Source: Heligmosomoides polygyrus polygyrus (lineage: Eukaryota; Nematoda; Chromadorea; Rhabditida; Heligmosomidae). From it: a stretch of 64,000 nt of DNA. The stretch covers positions 23,997,253 to 24,061,252 of the forward strand of contig OX377203.1 in NCBI GenBank assembly GCA_947396885.1, written 5' to 3'. The notes beneath the pieces were generated by a model. The model saw only the letters and a list, made by a program, of their open reading frames with translations, did not search any database and was not told the origin of the DNA. A program made the position numbers and the translations under genes. Below, piece by piece: positions 21,727 to 33,479 of this stretch. Every line of letters begins with the position of its first letter. The stretch's first letter is position 1.

Positions 21727-24216
21727 CTGTATATACAACGAGGTGGAGTTTTAGTGGAGACTACGCTAGCAGCCAGGAGGATTTGCAACTATGCCTTTTT
21801 CTTACTGTGTCTTTCTTACTTTCATACTGTGCTACCCCATGACATTTTTTAGACCTCTGCATGAAAAATGAGGTGACATTTAAATGTTTAACACTTTTGC
21901 TTAAGCCTGTAGCGGATATTATAGTCTTTAAACAATTGATGTTGTTTAAACAACAATTGATGGGATGTGTGGAATTTCCGTTCCGATCCGAATTCCGGTT
22001 TCGTTCCATTTCCGGAAGACGAAACAGAGATGTTGACTCATGAACCTTGTAGCTTGAATCAACGTTGATTGTTTTGCATTAACTGTCCAGCTCTTCAACC
22101 TAAACAGAGGAGAATAAAGAAACTCAGAAAGTTCATTATCCACTTATCAATTCGCTTCAAAATGTCAAAATGGTAGCGGATCACCGCTTCGATATGGGAA
22201 CTGCGTAATAAAAAAATTCAATTTTTTGGCTATCAACCAGGGCTCTGATAACTACTCCAATAAGTGCTGCGCAAAAAGACGATCAATTTTTTAAAAATTA
22301 TTCATCGAAATTCGAAACAAATTGCCGTGTCAAGAAGTACCTGGGAATTGCACTTCCCTATCAAAAATAAGCTTTTCGTATGAAACGATGTGAAGATTGT
22401 TGGGAAGTGCGACGTAATGGATCAAACTACGAGTTATAAGTCATCCGCGGTTCACGGTTTATCTCAGAACTGAGTGCATGATCATAAAAAGTGACGATTG
22501 GTGTTTGACATCCAATCTCAGGACTATTTGGAAGTGACGTGCTTTAATATACCCTAATGACGCAGAACGTTTTAAGTATTCGAATGAAGAAACTGTTCCC
22601 TTAACCAGAAGGCTACGCATCTCCTTAGTCCCGGGCCTAGCTTGAAGAATAACTTTGGCTTATAGTTCTGTAAGTATTTTTAGATGACTATTGACATTCC
22701 ACGTGAAATATTCGGGAAAGCCGAGGCGACGATTCTTGTAAGATTTCCGTTTCCGTGTTTCGTGTCCCGGTTTCCAGCCACTTTCATTCTCATGCGTTCC
22801 ACCTTCCATCTTCCGCCTTTCTTAACGAAAAAATCCGCATATCCCTGCTTTAAACAATTACTATTGTTTTGTTCTTGCCCCAAATGGAACTTGAACCAGC
22901 ACGCTCTTCTTTCTGAGCATTCAAATGTACAGTAGGTTTGGCGGTAGATAACCTCCTGTTTTACAAAACATTGCTCCTAGTTCCTATGCTGACCTATTTT
23001 TATTAGTCATCTTGAAGTCTGTTTATCCAGTGGTGACAGACGCCTAGATCTACTACGTATTGTCTACGGGTCTTGGAAGCCTGAAACTGCAGAATCTTAT
23101 GAATTGCCCACATTGTCTTACGCAAGAGTTAATTTCCCGAGTGCTGCCTACCTCCGCAGCCACCATGATCCAGTTACGTTCTCTTATGCTCCAAGGCCTC
23201 TAACACTATTCTGCTCGTATAACAATAAACGGTATAGTGATTTGAACAAATCAACGGCCTCTCGCTAGCCCATTTAAGCTTAGCAGGAAGGGTTACATTA
23301 CAAGCTTACTAGCTTTTAAGGATTCTCCCGTATGCCATTGTATAGGTGCCAGATCCCCGGTTTCACTAAGCTCACCTCTATTATGTGTAACTCTATTACA
23401 GGGTTCTTAAAGTTCTTGGTAGGCTATGCACCTATCAAATACAGAGAATGGAAACATCGTAGGGCGGCCCTTCACGACGTCCTGTATTGCACGAAATTAA
23501 AAATGTTACGCAGAATTGGTGTCTTCTACCTTAGTGGTGAATTGAGTTAGGACACTTCTGAAGTAATTGGGTATACATCTTGTCGCGAATGCGATGGTTC
23601 GCTCCCGTATACTCAAACTCCTGCGGGCTGCCTAATCCGCTCGGGACCCCGATGAGGCGCTCCCGAGGCTCAGCCTGCCCGCTTACGCAATTGGTCGGCG
23701 AGGACCGCGGTGCGCCACCGCACCCCGCCCCGTTCATTCTATACTTCTGTCGAGACGTCGAGCGGCTGCGCGGGCGCGGCTCTGGAGCGCCGCAATTGTG
23801 AGCCCGCTTCTGTCATCATCTCGGGGATCTCCAGGACGGAGCCTTGCCGCTTCTCACGATGCAATACAGCGGCCGCACTACAGGGAGGACGGCGAGCCTG
23901 GATGGGGCTCGCCTAACCTCGGATAGCCACTACAGTCTTTCTAGCCGGAGCGGTCCCACCAATCCTGTATTCCATGTTATCTAGCATCCATCTCCGGTAT
24001 TATACTAATGTGGCTGTGAGATGTTGACATATGGAATGAACCGTGGTTATATATGTCTACTGTGCTGTCTACGACGAGGAAGATGGTGAGTCTCCTATCA
24101 GCGTCTTATCGATATTGGTATTGCTGTGTATATTTGCTGTTGTTGTTGCTACTGGGTCAGTTAGGGGTTATTGTTATACTTGGCACCGTATGGTCCTGGG
24201 GTAGTATTCGAGGGTT
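21727..24216. other. Intron or intergenic sequence with decayed hAT-like ends
   Basis: No further exon of the preceding gene was recognised. GGGATGTGTGGAATTTCCG at about 21962 and the reverse complement of CAGGGATATGCGGA at about 22840 face each other, both next to TTTAAACAA-type sequence. They resemble the ends of a second hAT-like family. A GC-rich block occurs at 23590-23910. Confidence 0.4.
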
Positions 24217-24224
24217 GTGTGTAC
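24217..24224. repeat. 8-bp target-site duplication, left copy
   Basis: GTGTGTAC abuts the left end of the hAT-like element and is repeated exactly at 26311-26318. Confidence 0.9.
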
Positions 24225-26310
24225 CAGGGGTGTGCGTAATTACGATTTACGATTTACGATTTTACGATTTACGGCTATTTTTGCCAATTTTTTTACGATT
24301 TACGATTTACGACATTTTGGGTCGTAAATCGTAAATTTTCGTAAATGTAATATTTGATCAGCAACCAATTGGCGTCCAAATTTATGTGGACCGGGTTGTG
24401 AAGGTGTGCCCACTCTAATGGTCCCCTTCTGTAGCGCATTAATACTTCCCTATAGAGCTGTTTTTTGATGTTCTAATGTGTTAGTATGGCACAGGAAGCT
24501 ATCCTGTGCATAGGCTTCTCGAATACGACGTATCATTTTCCTAGAGTAGGAAAGACGAGTTTTCTAGATCCACGTCCTGTTTGGCTACAAGGCCTAGTCA
24601 GTTTGTTTGTAACAGATACACGCTAACCCTACAGAATAGAATTGACGCAAATCCGCGATCGAACAACATTCTTGACTGGAAGCGGGGTTAGAAAGTTGCT
24701 ACACTCATGTAGATGGAATAAACCACCAATGTTTCTATCGGTTTGCATTGCACTTTATAGGGCGGAGCAAATTGATATACAAAGTAAAACGGTACAGGTA
24801 GAAGGGTAAAAGCGAGCGCGTAGCATCTCAAGAAAAGGTCTAACTGGTTTTGACAGTTTTGGTCTCCATTTTCAGTGTGGTTGATTTTATCGCGTTCACC
24901 CTATTTGATCCGTTTAGGACGCCACATGCTCTCGGAGAACAAACGTTCGTTGCAAAACTGGCAAAGGGTGGCCCGAGCGACTTTAGAGAATTATTAAATA
25001 GCAGCGCCATATTTTAAAGATTTCAAAATCTGTCAAGTACAAGCAAACTTAATAGGAAACCGGCACACTAGGTAGGTTTAGGTTACCGCTGGTGTTGTAG
25101 ATCGTTGGTTCAAAACTTGAGAGCACTTTTAAAGTTACGAAACGCCTTCGATCCACTCTCTCTACAATTACAATTAACAGAGCTTCTGAATTTGAATACC
25201 GCGCTGTGGTTATTGCTTGGTAACCTTCATGAAGCAGTCGATGTGTAACTATCCTCTTGCAGCGACCTATTCACCGTTTTCACTTTCTGCGTTTAAAATG
25301 AACTTCTGCAAACTCAAACTGAACCTTCTGCATATAAACTGAACCTGTTTCAACTTAAGCAGCGTTCTTCCCAACTCACAACTTAAATGGGATTACTTTT
25401 AAGTTAAACTAGATAACTTCTAAATCGAAATTGTGTCGTCCATAGAATCAAACTGACGATGCCTCAACACGGTTGCTGTTAAGGGATACGTTAACCTTCC
25501 CATTTTAAAGCGACTACCTATGGTGTCCAAGGAATACGGTCATACTGGTTCGGCGGCCTGAACTGTCTTATCCGTATGCTATGCGAAAATTCCTGGACTA
25601 GTTTCAAGATGTAGAAAATCGGAGATCTTTCGGTGCGTCACACGATGGCATTGCGTCATGCGCCCACTCAGTACGCATAGCGCAATCCCGTCGTATGATT
25701 CTGTATGTTTGTTAGATTACTACATGTGCAGTTGCTGTTTTCGCCCGCAATGGTCAGAGGTGAAATGACTTTTTTTTAAATTTTGAGCTTCGATAGCGAC
25801 TTTTTCGCCGAATTTTGCTAAGTTATAGATAAACTAAGAAATTGGTAGGACGCTAGGAATTCAAAAATATTCAAACGATAGGTTCAGCTTGGGTTAAAGT
25901 AACAAGACAAACATAAATATTTAATCATATCTGGTTAACATTAGCAGAAAAACTCTTTGGAAATTTAGTTGTACTGCACTACATGTCAGGTGACTCTTAC
26001 TATCATCGTCTATCGTCTACGATGATGCTCAAGCCTTGAGAGGTCAGGAGGCGTGACGCTACCATACAGCGGACGCACGGCAGATCTCGCTCCACCTGTA
26101 CATAGACCAGTTGGTCTCTCAATAAACTCTGTCTCATCTCTTGTACTCGCCATCATATCCACTGAAGCACCGCATTATTCGGGCGTATAATTCGTCCTTC
26201 GCCGTATCGTCGTATACACTTACGATTTACGGTTTACGATTTACGACGATTTTTTCGTAATTACGATTTACGATTTACGAAATTTCAAATTTCATTTACG
26301 CACACCCCTG
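24225..26310. mobile_element. Non-autonomous hAT-superfamily element (2086 bp)
   Basis: The ends are CAGGGGTGTGCGTAA and its reverse complement TTACGCACACCCCTG, and an exact 8-bp duplication (GTGTGTAC) flanks both sides. CAGGG-type termini with an 8-bp duplication are the hallmark of hAT elements. Just inside each end is a cluster of TTTACGA/TCGTAAA words (about ten at the left, 24238-24345, and seven at the right, 26220-26295), as expected for subterminal transposase-binding repeats. The 1.8-kb interior has only short chance frames and no hAT transposase motifs, so it must depend on a transposase encoded elsewhere. The exact duplication suggests a fairly recent insertion. Confidence 0.9.
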
Positions 26311-26318
26311 GTGTGTAC
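26311..26318. repeat. 8-bp target-site duplication, right copy
   Basis: GTGTGTAC, identical to 24217-24224. Confidence 0.9.
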
Positions 26319-27318
26319 TCAATAGAGTCCGTGTTCAATACAGCACGCCCGTAGGCACCCGCGGCTGGTGCGTGGTGCGGGCATGCGTCAATCCAGGCGC
26401 TGCCCAGCGTGGGGTTGGAAGTCACCACGCAAGGCCCCGTCAGCCAGGGTAGGGGGCGTGGCCTGTTCACTTCATGGGGTCCCCCGTATGGCCCCCTGGG
26501 TTCTAGGTTCCTGGTTACCTCGTAACACCAAGGGATGAATGGGGGACTCCGCTCAACAGGGGCATGCACCCTCGCGAGCGGGGCCACCGATTAGCAACAC
26601 ATCTGCCTTCTTACCAAGACGGCTAACCACTTATTGCAAGGTGTCCCAACCCCCCCCCCCCCCCTCCGAGCCACATTGCGCCCAAAATTACTCCAGCTTA
26701 CCGCAAGGCAGCTCCCTTGTGACCTGAAATGTCGCAACGTTAATTTGGTGAATTTCGACAAATTATCTAAGTTCATCGTCTTCATTTTCGTCATCATCAT
26801 CACGATCATCATAATCATTGAAGAATGTCGTTAAAAGGTGTGGATCTATCGCAGGCGGAGAAGAGCACCGCTGGAAAAGCGAAACGAACACAATCATGGA
26901 GGCGTCCATCGACCAGTTACTTCCAGAGAACTGTCCCCTCTTAGCGCTGTTCTAAGTATACTGTCTTTTCAAAATAGTTTACTTCCAACTTTATTGTCGT
27001 TATCAAAAAGACTAGATGAAGTGCCCTTCTCCATTAAGATAGATCCAGGATTGCTTACTCCCAACTACTCAGCTTTACCCAACTACTCAGCTACACAGCC
27101 TTATTGAAGAAGGAAAATCACAGCTGTTATCAGGTTTTGTGCCATCAAAACGTCATCTCATAGCCGAGTGCATGGCGCGATCTCGTAACTCACTAAGTGA
27201 TTGTTGCCTTCCTGGGCTCTAAGCAAAATTTTGGTTGGGTATTTTACTTGAAAAATGAAGTTTTTATGAGACTTCATTTCAAACGGTTCGTTCACCCATT
27301 GGGGTTCGATTAAACAGC
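26319..27318. other. No gene recognised
   Basis: Contains a C-run of 14 at about 26648-26661 and a CATCATCATCACGATCATCATAATCA simple stretch near 26790. No exon or RNA gene could be supported. Confidence 0.4.
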
Positions 27319-27420
27319 GCCGGTGGTGTAATGGAGTAGAGCATTCCCACCGTTCAGCAGGAGGTTCGCGTCCCAGTCCCGTCTGGCGCTCGAGTTTTTA
27401 CCGCAACAAAACATCGTTGT
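27319..27420 (+). mobile_element. tRNA-like SINE head (family B), copy 1
   Basis: AGCGCCGGTGGTGTAATGG is followed by AGTAGAGC, then 25 bases later by GAGGTTCGCGTCCCAGTCCC, and closes with TGGCGCT, which can pair with the initial AGCGCC. The spacing mimics pol III A and B boxes in a tRNA-derived sequence. The tail GAGTTTTTACCGCAACAAAACATCGTTGTAA is shared with the copies at 44290-44400 and 44685-44790. It does not fold as a clean tRNA cloverleaf, so it is called a SINE or tRNA relic rather than a tRNA gene. Confidence 0.6.
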
Positions 27421-28510
27421 AACCGCTTCCACATCACCTCAGCAGCAACCACCTAAGGCCTAAGGAAAACGACATGAAATCCAAAGCGTCTATCGGTCGA
27501 TCCGAGCTCTTCACCCAGCACCAGTGTTTTCATTCGCATCAGCCGAATTCCTGCCATGTCCAGTAGAACTCCTGGCACGGTCTTATCTCAATTGCTCGAG
27601 ATATCCAAAGCCAACCACCTCGGCCCTGGCGTGTTCTGGGAGTACACTGTTGTGATGACGTATTTTTTACTCATTTTTTCATATTGAAGTTCTACAGGCC
27701 AACGGTGCCCTAGAACTGGCGTGGGCGCGCTATGATATCTCGAGATGGGAGATGGAGGAGTTTGAGAAACGTGGAAGAAATAGAAAGGAGATACAGCAAT
27801 AATAATAAAACAAACAAACAATGCTATAGCTGCGTCCTGTGCTCTCTACGTGTCAGTCATAATAATAGGTAAGAGAAGGAACTACGGGTGTAGCCCAATC
27901 TTGAGTTCTTCCCTTGCCCAACATGGAAACAAATAAAAGGCGGATCTGCAGTGGAAAAGATGGTATAAGAATACATTAACATTAGGTGTATGTCGGGACG
28001 CATCTTGCATATGCGCCACGACATGCTTTGTGACCCCTGAAGTATCACAGCGTCCTGGAGTAGACAACCCCAAGGAAAGCACAATATCCTGCCTTGAGGA
28101 ATAGTACGTTGAAGAAGTCGCTCAAGTGGGAGTGCCCTTCAACCCGCATATCGCCTCAGAGCGTTCGTCGAACTTCTTTGTGAAAGCGAAGGCTATCTGC
28201 GTCTCTCTCGAGAGAAGAATCCAGTGGAACACACTGGCAGGAAACAAGGAGTCATGGAGAAGCTGGCATGCATGGCACTCAAACAACTTGATCGCCGAAG
28301 AACGGCAGGAGATGCAGATGACCCTTCTGAACCCTCCGACATTGTCTTAAATCTACCTCCAAGTCATCGAGGATCGTCGAGGCCTAGAAGTTCCAGCCGC
28401 CACCAGCCAGCCAGTGCCATCACCAGCTCGCCTTCGTGGACATTTGTTGTCTGGACCTACTTGCCAAATCTGTGTATTCTAGCCATTTTCCTTTGTATAT
28501 TTGCTTATTT
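27421..28510. other. No gene recognised
   Basis: Inverted CTCGAGATATC / GATATCTCGAG words at 27595 and 27735 bracket about 150 bp and may be a small MITE. Short frames around 28126-28350 have some coding character but no recognisable family or splice partners. Confidence 0.4.
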
Positions 28511-28511
28511 G

Positions 28512-28802
28512 AGCACAAGTCGCGCAGCCGGAGGAGGTACCGACACTGTCACGCGCACTCGATACAAGGTTCTTACTTCGGATTTGCCGCCCAGGCCAAC
28601 CAAGTCTTCCATACCTCCGAGTCGTTGAATTGGTACCAGATTTATCCCGGGAGTATAAAGCGCAAACTTGTTCATCGACTGGCCACCACAAGTCATGGCA
28701 TTGCCAAGTACCCATTTAGATAGCCTCCACGACATCCTGCAGAAGTAGAATGAGTAGTGCTTCCCAAAAGGGGTTGAGTCACGCCATCCTTTACCCTTTA
28801 TA
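28512..28802 (+). mobile_element. tRNA-derived SINE (family A), sense copy
   Basis: The head GTCGCGCAGCCGGAGGAGG has an A-box-like TCGCGCAGCCGG, followed 35 bp later by GGTTCTTACTTCGG (B-box-like). The body contains CAGGCCAACCAAG, CTTGTTCATCGACTGGCC, CCACGACATCC and GGGTTGAGTCACGCC and ends in a CCTTTACCC tail. The same order is found inverted at 40072-40372 and 59967-60258. Confidence 0.75.
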
Positions 28803-29584
28803 TTCGCTTAAACATTTTAGGCAGCACGTCGGGCATTCATACGCATTTTTACGAAGATGGATAACAATTGCATGCATGATGACCTCCCCGAGCCACTTCG
28901 CGACTAATAATTGCACACCTTGATTGGCGCTTTACTAAATAAACCAGAAATAAGTAGAAACGCATGCTTTGAAAACCCACGTATTGTTCTCATCCGCTCT
29001 TACCACATGTAGGATAAACTGCAAAAAAATAAGTCATCCGTACTTCAGGATCTTTGAAGACTCTTATAAGGATATGTCCTAGTCGAGAGGGGCGGTAAAC
29101 TGGATCAGCTACCCTCAATTTGTCTACAGGCTCCAGTTTCTGTTTATCATTGGACAAATTCAGGAGGGTGATGTGGCATGAGAGAGGAGACTTAACTCCT
29201 ACTTCGGGGTTGCACTCTTCGACTAGGATAGATCCTCTCTCAATTCCTCAGAATTCCAGGATTCACTCCATACAAGGCTGCTGCTGCGTGAATTGCTGAA
29301 TTTAACACTCATTCCCATACATTTTAACTCACAAGAACAAGTGGCAAGTGCATCTCACGACGGCTGCCTTCGTTCATGAGAGGGTGGGTACAGAATGGAC
29401 GCCGCTCGCAAAAAGACACACCTCTCGCCATCAGTCTAGATTTAGATGATATCAACATGATTTTCTCCTCTCATTTCCTTCGTTAGCTTCACCACTTCCT
29501 GTGCGGTCGAAAAGTCTGCAGTTCCTGTGATTTATCGCCACCTCATCATGGGCTGGGTCGGTGCTTCACTTTTACCAGCACCTT
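28803..29584. other. No gene recognised
   Basis: The sequence leads into the RTE-like remnant and may be its decayed 3' portion (minus strand), but no motif could be read. Confidence 0.35.
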
Positions 29585-30250
29585 AAATCTTGACCAGGCG
29601 TCTTGTTCCGCACTATGCATCCACATGTCTGACCATCCATATTCTAGCTGCGCGCAGCTCCTGCTGCTCATCTAGGTCTCAGGACACAATTCTGTGGAGG
29701 AGTGCGTTCCTGACTACTGCTCTAAGGAACCTGGCTTTGTGGCCTCTGGAGCCTCTACACTCACAGGCGATTCCAATGGACTCCTTGGCTTGAGCCATGT
29801 GTGTTGCCTGCCCGCTTGTTCCACACTTCCCCTTCGAACAAATCACTCCTGAGATAAAGGAAATCCTACATTTGCTTCATCACCTTTTCCAGGAAGCCCA
29901 CGATGAGTCCAGTGGCCTGTTGAAGCTGACAAACTTCAACTTTACGCTCAACCGCAGGCCTTTGACTGTGATCCTTCAACAGCTGCACCTTCTCTTCCAG
30001 CTCCTAATTGTCGACTACCAGGCCGATGTCGTCCACGAAGAGAACGAGCGGGCCCTTTCCTGCCCCTTCAGTATGCTGTCGAGCGTCAGCAGCAATAGGA
30101 GCAGTCTTAAAGGCGATCTTTGGATGACTTCTATGTGATTTCCGCCGTGTGCCTTCGTCACCCCATCTGTTCGTGTTGGTGCCCTCGCACATGCTCTCAA
30201 TGGCCGTGATTAGATCTCCTGAAAGACTCTCCCGAAGGGCTCTCTAGAGC
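29585..30250 (-). mobile_element. RTE-like LINE remnant: RT palm motif and C-terminus
   Basis: On the minus strand the frames give 'LFVDDIGLVVDNQELEEKVQ' (the YxDD-type palm motif of RTE LINEs followed by the usual 'ELEEKVQ'), then 'GLIVGFLEKVMKQM', 'FLYLRSDLFEG' and a decayed C-terminal part. Several stops and frame changes are present. Nothing 5' of the palm motif could be read, so the copy is both truncated and dead. Confidence 0.65.
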
Positions 30251-30499
30251 ACCGCTCCTCCCCAGAATACCAAGTAGTAGGTCAATCGTTTTTCCTAGAA
30301 CACATTAATATTTTGGGTTTTTTTTCTGACAAAGACTTTCCTGATCCTTTCCTCAGTCACCTAGTGATTGTTCGACGGACTGTTTTTTCTTCTTCTGGCT
30401 CATTAAATTTTAGCTGTGTCAAATAATATGCATGTGCTATATGTAGCTACCTACTTTCCGTTGTCAGCATTATCTTGTAAAGTCTCACAGCGTTCCTCA

Positions 30500-30830
30500 G
30501 CCTCTTTAGTTCTGTTCGAATTAGGCAGTCCTAACTACCGCTCTACGGGCCCTTCGAATAGGCTCGAGTGTTCTCGAGCATTTATGCTCATAGAAGACTC
30601 CTGTGGACTCGTTGCGCATGATCCCGGTTGTGTTCCTTGACCGCCTGTGCCACACTTCCTCCTTCGAATAGATCAATCTCTACGTTACGGAATTCCCTCA
30701 CTTGCTTAATCGCCTCCTCCATGGAGTCAAAGCTGATGAACTTGGTTGTTGTTACGTATAGCCATAGATCGTTGTCTGCGAGAGCTTTCTTTACCAAGAC
30801 GATGTCGTCCGTAGAGGATGGGGTGGGAGG
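30500..30830 (-). mobile_element. Second RTE-like LINE remnant
   Basis: A minus-strand frame reads 'ALADNDLWLYVTTTKFISFD', 'EAIKQVREFRNVEIDLFEGG', 'SVAQAVKEHNRDHAQRV'. This corresponds to the RTE segment just after the palm motif ('ALADNGLRLNV.KTKFIS...', 'I..V.EFRYLGSDLSE.G'). It is a different copy from 29585-30250, whose equivalent segment overlaps in content. Confidence 0.65.
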
Positions 30831-30839
30831 GCTTCTTAA

Positions 30840-30978
30840 GGCCTATGTTATACTTCGGCGATGCTGTTCTCGGCGACGACGCCGGCAGTGTTGAGCGGGT
30901 GCTACGAAGTGTGTAGCAGCCCGCGCAAACTGTCGCCGACGTCGCCAACAACAGCGTCGCCGAAATATAACATAGGCC
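30840..30978. mobile_element. Palindromic Tourist-like MITE flanked by TTAA
   Basis: The left end GGCCTATGTTATACTTCGGC pairs with the right end (reverse complement GGCCTATGTTATATTTCGGC). TTAA lies directly outside both ends (30836-30839 and 30979-30982). The 139-bp interior is GC-rich and also partly self-complementary. The flank could be read as a 4-bp TTAA duplication or as a 3-bp TTA/TAA duplication, so PIF/Harbinger and piggyBac relationships are both possible. The TIR resembles the elements at 5904 and 45241. Confidence 0.7.
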
Positions 30979-30984
30979 TTAAGG

Positions 30985-31255
30985 AGCATTTGGATGGCCT
31001 TAGAAAAGCTAACGTCCACGCCCTACTTCTTGGGGGAACGCAGAGTCTGCTACTATGCAGGTGTGATGCTACAGGTGTCCACTCCATCTTGGCCCGAGAA
31101 AGTGACATCTTGGCATGCAGGACACTCGAGGCGCTCTGGATCACGCTAGGAATCCTGGGGTCAACCGGAAGGAAGAGCGTCTAACGGTAACCCAAGAACT
31201 GGCGCCTTTCTTAGATCTCTGCGGGTTTCGATCTTCTTGATCTCACCCTCTGGGG
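30985..31255 (+). mobile_element. Penelope-like GIY-YIG C-terminal fragment
   Basis: The plus-strand frame reads 'GLKEHLDGLRKANV', 'SILARESDILACRTLEALWI' and then '..RLTVTQELAPFLDLCGF' after a frame change. This matches the C-terminal part of the PLE endonuclease domain ('REHLDGL.......ILARE....ARRTLEAFWI'). The catalytic GIY and YIG motifs would lie upstream, where the MITE at 30840-30978 now sits, so they were lost or interrupted by it. Confidence 0.65.
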
Positions 31256-32685
31256 TATTGAAATCGGGTCTTCGCGGGCTGAAGCTCATTCACTCTCGTT
31301 ACTTCCAGCTACGGGTGAGCGGTGGTCCTCGACGGCAACTACCTGTCACGTCAGTCGTCCTCTGCAACTCCGACTTCTGATCCTGTGTCTATTTTCTCTA
31401 AGATTTCTCTATAGGACGAAATGATGTTTGGCGAATAGCATTGTGAATATTTCCGACTTCTCCAGGCTCCGAAGAAGGCAAAGCTGCCCAAACGTCCGCC
31501 GAATAAAGCTGCTAACAATCTTGGTCGATAGCTTATCAAGAATATATCAGAATTACCGAGATGGCTTAAGAAGCTCCGGTCTCAGTTCACTATAACCTTT
31601 CGTTTTTATAAGAGCCTAGTCTGGATTCCTCCACGAAGACTAAATCAATGACTTTGTAAACAACAACCATTTCGGAGACTTTATAAAGCTTGGAAAATCA
31701 ATAACAACAACCACTCCGAGAGTCAACAATATTAACAACAAGATGCAACGATCTATAGAGAAAAAGGCAGCGAACACGATTTGAGAACATCACACCCTTT
31801 TGGTTTGTTCAGCTACGAGAGGCATCGTTGCCAGCAGGTAGTCGAACACAATAATCCGTTCTCCGACTAGGTGCTGGCAACGTAACAACCACTTCGTAGC
31901 GCCGTAATACGGCGTAGTTCTGTTCTCATTGGCTGCGTGGAAGAGACTGCAGTTTTTGAAAAACCCTCATCTTTAACCACTAAGAACCAGTCGTATCTCT
32001 CCACAGGTAATATAGAGGACCAAAATGCGACCGTGTACCGTGCAGACGCGCAGGTGGGATCCAGGGGATGGACTTCTGGCAAATGATGCTAACTTGGTCG
32101 TTTTAAGAAACCTTGCCGGTGTGCACCGGGCACCAGCCAGCTTATAGTTAGCACTAAATTTTGCACTCGGAAAACTGGGAGGGGGGGGGGGGATCGAACG
32201 ACGATCCAAGGCCGCCTGAACAGTCTCGCCCATCCCTTCAAGTTTTCTAGCTAGCTACTATTAATTGGATTCGATCGAAAACCTTCAGATAATTGGATGA
32301 CTCGCATACAGGAAATTTCGCGGGCCTCACATTTTCGGATCGGGATAACGGATATCCGAAACTGATTCATTCGGATCTAATGTATACTAGCTACAGTATT
32401 TTCCTCGTTCGTACGACAAAATCTGGCTGGCTAACCAGGCTGCGTACTTCGTGCTTTAATCAAAAACACCAACTTCACGACCTCATTCTTGTTACCCTAA
32501 AAGAGCCCCCATTACTGCAGAGACCTAACAAGGCTGCGCAAACCGAGAACTATGATGACGATCCGTACTTACAATGTCTGCACGCTTGCATCAGAAGCAT
32601 CCATCTAAGACCTGATACTGAAATCCAGGAAGATCAAGTACGACGTCATCGGACTGATCGAGACGAGAAGACACCAGCCCCTGAT
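31256..32685. other. Unassigned; probable PLE 3' non-coding sequence at its start
   Basis: GGCTCCGAAGAAGGCAAAGC at 31467 parallels the block at 12238-12275. The remainder has no supported gene. A G-run of 13 lies at about 32180. Confidence 0.35.
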
Positions 32686-32850
32686 TACGAGAGCGAACCG
32701 CTCCGCGCTTGTTTCGGTGCGAGAAAATGCCCGCAACCAGGGAAGAAAATGGCCGCAGCCAGGGAAGACGATGCCCGCAGCCAAGGGAGAAAATATCCGC
32801 AGCCAGGGAAGAAGATGCCGGCAACTGGGGAGAAAATGATCGCAACTGGA
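32686..32850 (+). repeat. ~21-bp minisatellite, locus 3, with shared flank
   Basis: ACGAGAGCGAACCGCTCCGCG is followed by about six units of GAGAAAATGCCCGCAACCAGG and variants. The flank and array together are the reverse complement of 11846-12000. Confidence 0.8.
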
Positions 32851-33479
32851 ACGTCGCTAGCATTATAAGTGCTTGTGGTGCTTTTTTTGAAGTTTCTCTT
32901 ACTATAGGAATTTTTGGTTGAAGTGCGCTGAGAGGAGACTGGTTTTTACAGATTGACCATTTTGACCAACCTGCATAAAGAATTTGAATATGGGAATAGA
33001 TGACCGGTTGCTACTATACACAGAGGGTTTGAGCAAAAACCTTGAAATGCCCCTAATGTAAGCGCATTAGTTGTCATTCAAATCACTCTACGATGTAGGA
33101 CCCTGCCATAAATCCTTCAAGCTCCCTTGCTTTGAAATTCGAGTAAATTTCGTGCATAGAGACTTGAAGTATTTCTTACTGGAGCTTAAATTCGAATGAA
33201 ACATAGAAAAAAATAATCATTCGATTAACAGCATAACCGACTAAGAGCCTCCCAATGAACGGTTTTCTGAAGTTTCGTACCTGCATATTCCTAGTATCGC
33301 TGATGGCGTTTACCGCCAACAGTTGTCTGCTGACGCTGATGCTTTTGCTAGTCGCTTTATGGCGGTATATGCCAGTGTACTACACGTTCTGCTCCCTTAC
33401 TCGCGCATTTTACCACACGATTACGAGCATTTCTCGGAGCAACGCTCACCGGGAGATTTGGCCATTTCTTTCGTAGAGT
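32851..33479. other. No gene recognised
   Basis: A 73-codon plus-strand frame at 33255-33476 is hydrophobic and begins with ATG, but it has no splice partners, family or conserved motif. It is probably chance. Confidence 0.35.

Noticed and set aside
28126..28350. Coding exon between SINE and hAT regions
   Set aside because: Codon pattern is suggestive, but there are stops, no splice partners and no family.
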